From: UBA12191 sp009937185
Lineage (GTDB): Bacteria; Planctomycetota; UBA8108; UBA1146
Reading direction: 5' to 3'
DNA: 64,000 nucleotides
NCBI GenBank assembly: GCA_938075155.1
Contig: CALJGL010000010.1
Coordinates: forward strand, 24,845-88,844
Within the stretch, counting starts at the first letter, position 1; every line of letters starts with the position of its first letter. The notes beneath the pieces are model-generated. The model ran no database searches. It was not told the DNA's origin and was given only the letters and a program-made list of their open reading frames with translations. Both the position numbers and the translations under genes were made by a program. Positions 62,361 through 64,000 of the stretch are shown one piece after another.

Positions 62361-64000
62361 GTGCAAAGATCTCGAATCATTGTTCTTGTTGTTATCTTCC
62401 TGCTGGTATCGATCGTAATTGGCATGCGACTCTACAAACTACAAATTGTTGAGTGGCGTGAACATGCACAACGGGCGGCAAACACGCATCGTTCGATCAT
62501 GTATTCTCCGGGTCCTAGAGGGAAAATACTGGATCGGAATGGGACAGTATTAGCCCAAAGTGTACCTATTATTAGAGCCACTTTTCTTCTGTCAGAATTA
62601 GAACAGTGCCGCTGGGTTGCCCGGCGACTGCGAAGCCTACTCGGTAAAGATTCAGAAATGTACCCATGGGACGAAAACGTGCTATGGCTTTCTTTAGAGA
62701 CGATCCGAGAAACCTTTAGGCGTCAGTTAAAGTCCGGTGACGTTCCAGCCTCTATCGTTTGGTTGAAAAACATTGATCCCATCACCTCCTCCCGCATCGC
62801 CAAAGCTCTGAGGAGTCGTCCTGAAAACTTCCCTGGCGTCGATTTGAGAATAAATGACGAGGGGGTCGGAGTGCTGTCTTTAGACCCGTCCCTGCTCTTT
62901 GCTGGAGAGGTTGGTGTTCGACGCTTGTCGAAGTGGCATCCTGAATACACACCTGATCAGTTATGGGAAAAGGTTCAGATTCAATATGACAAAGTTCGGG
63001 ACGATTCCGACGAGGGTATTACAGATAAGGGAGATCTTGCAAAAGCTAGGCAGATAAGAAATAGAATATTCCGTGTGAAAAGACACGTATTGATTTCAAA
63101 TCTTAATCCCGACTTAGTGATTGAAATCTGTATGAACCCCGATCGCTGGCCAGGGATCCATCTTGAAGAAGTGGATATGCGAGAATATCCCAGAAATCCG
63201 ATGTGGGGCCAACTCTTAGGTCGAACAACATTATCGAATCGGAAGAACCAATTAGATTTTAAGAAAAATGAAGAGATTCTCATCGATCAAATTTCGTTGA
63301 AAGATATTCGTACCGTATCGGCTATTCAGAATGATGCGCGTCACAGTGCTGACCAGGTCGGGCAAGAAGGTCTTGAGTCCTACTTAGAAGATCAACTACG
63401 AGGTCGACCGGGTGCCAAAATTCGAATTGTGGATTACCGTCGCAAGCAAGTGGGACTTGCAGGCACCATGTTGGAGGCGATACCGGGCAAAGATGTTTCT
63501 TTGACCGTTGACGTTGAGTTTTCTGAATATTGCGTGGATCTGTTAAGAGACGAATTCCAATATAACCCCCCACTCGACGATGGCCCTGCCAGTGGCGCGA
63601 TGGTCTTTTTAGACGTGCAGAGCGGTGAAGTCTTAGGGCTGTCACCAATTCCTCTGCAAGGAGTTGAAGTATTTAAGGATTCAAGTCTTTACGAAGAACG
63701 AAAAGGAGAACCATCAGCGGGCTGGTTCCTTGATCGGTGTCTCGGTTGGCCGATTGATCCCGGCTCTACATTTAAGCCAATTGTTGCCTTGATCGCCCTT
63801 TCAGAAGGCGTTCTTTCGCCGGGTGAAACTATTGATTGTCAGGGTTATTTCGATCCTCAAGATCGACGCGCGAATCGCTGTGAAAACCATAGTCGTGGTC
63901 CTATTGGTCTCGAAGAAGCGCTGGCGAAGTCTTGTAATGTGTTTTTCTACAAATTAGGTCAAAGACTTGGGTTGGAAAAGCTGATCGCAGGTGCTGAAGA
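62361..64000 (+). CDS. mrdA: Peptidoglycan transpeptidase PBP2 (3' end cut by window)
   Basis: The frame is open from the GTG at 62361 (GAAGG upstream) to the window end, about 546 residues. An N-terminal helix (IIVLVVIFLLVSIVIGMRL) and the PBP dimerisation domain (SPGPRGKILDRNGTVLAQS) are followed by the transpeptidase domain. The active-site motif is SxxK at S469-T470-F471-K472, and SCN at 524-526 is the second motif, 55 residues later as usual. Its place after mreBCD makes elongasome PBP2 the best call, with RodA as likely partner beyond the edge. Confidence 0.93.
   Translation, partial: MQRSRIIVLVVIFLLVSIVIGMRLYKLQIVEWREHAQRAANTHRSIMYSPGPRGKILDRNGTVLAQSVPIIRATFLLSELEQCRWVARRLRSLLGKDSEMYPWDENVLWLSLETIRETFRRQLKSGDVPASIVWLKNIDPITSSRIAKALRSRPENFPGVDLRINDEGVGVLSLDPSLLFAGEVGVRRLSKWHPEYTPDQLWEKVQIQYDKVRDDSDEGITDKGDLAKARQIRNRIFRVKRHVLISNLNPDLVIEICMNPDRWPGIHLEEVDMREYPRNPMWGQLLGRTTLSNRKNQLDFKKNEEILIDQISLKDIRTVSAIQNDARHSADQVGQEGLESYLEDQLRGRPGAKIRIVDYRRKQVGLAGTMLEAIPGKDVSLTVDVEFSEYCVDLLRDEFQYNPPLDDGPASGAMVFLDVQSGEVLGLSPIPLQGVEVFKDSSLYEERKGEPSAGWFLDRCLGWPIDPGSTFKPIVALIALSEGVLSPGETIDCQGYFDPQDRRANRCENHSRGPIGLEEALAKSCNVFFYKLGQRLGLEKLIAGAE

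Noticed and set aside
1..64000. tRNA, rRNA, insertion sequences, integrases or prophage genes
   Set aside because: None was recognised in the gene-free stretches; all large frames have other assignments.

Overview
The window is about 64 kb of a bacterial chromosome with dense gene packing, many 4-bp or TGATG-type overlaps, frequent GTG and TTG starts and clear Shine-Dalgarno sequences. Several markers point to the PVC superphylum, most probably a marine planctomycete-like lineage: a C-terminal dockerin with the two-EF-hand layout common in planctomycete secreted proteins, a tandem double-length UvrA like that of chlamydiae, a fused dehydroquinase-shikimate dehydrogenase, and a small basic protein that I recognise as the PVC-restricted family (TIGR04137-like). 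There is no rRNA or tRNA gene in the window, so the placement is an inference.

Layout. 1-13.5 kb (minus strand): a complete respiratory complex I operon in the order nuoA-B-C-D-E-F-G-H-I-J-K-L-M-N, with nuoN cut by the left edge. 13.7-15.3 kb (minus): a MetF-like protein and a Mn-type superoxide dismutase. 15.5-17.5 kb: a secreted cohesin-like/dockerin protein flanked on both sides by 16-bp tandem repeats. 17.5-26.2 kb (plus): polyprenyl synthase, D-Ala-D-Ala ligase-like enzyme, inositol-monophosphatase-like enzyme and the 1,908-residue UvrA. 26.3-28 kb (minus): an exported MCE (MlaD-like) protein and a small lipoprotein. 28-32 kb (plus): FAD oxidoreductase, class IV aminotransferase and acetyl-CoA-synthetase-like enzyme in one operon.

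32-51.8 kb is the most unusual part: four complete sets of binding protein plus two permeases of the peptide (Opp/Dpp/Yej) ABC type, in alternating orientation (A minus, B plus, C minus, D plus), with only one pair of ATPase genes, at the end of set D. Sets A and D have permeases with large extra periplasmic domains; set D is recognisably Yej-like. The small basic protein gene lies between sets C and D.

51.9-64 kb: fused aroDE (minus), an interrupted small frame, rho with a long disordered N-terminus (plus), a PHP phosphoesterase, gltX and ribE (overlapping minus-strand operon), then a plus-strand cell-shape region: an MreC-like coiled-coil membrane protein, a small membrane protein and a strong terminator, followed by mreB, mreC, mreD and the start of mrdA (PBP2), which runs off the right edge.

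The main themes are energy conservation (complex I), peptide uptake linked to amino-acid and acetate handling, and cell-wall elongation. Short tandem repeats with a 15-16 bp period recur in at least four intergenic regions and are not explained by any gene.
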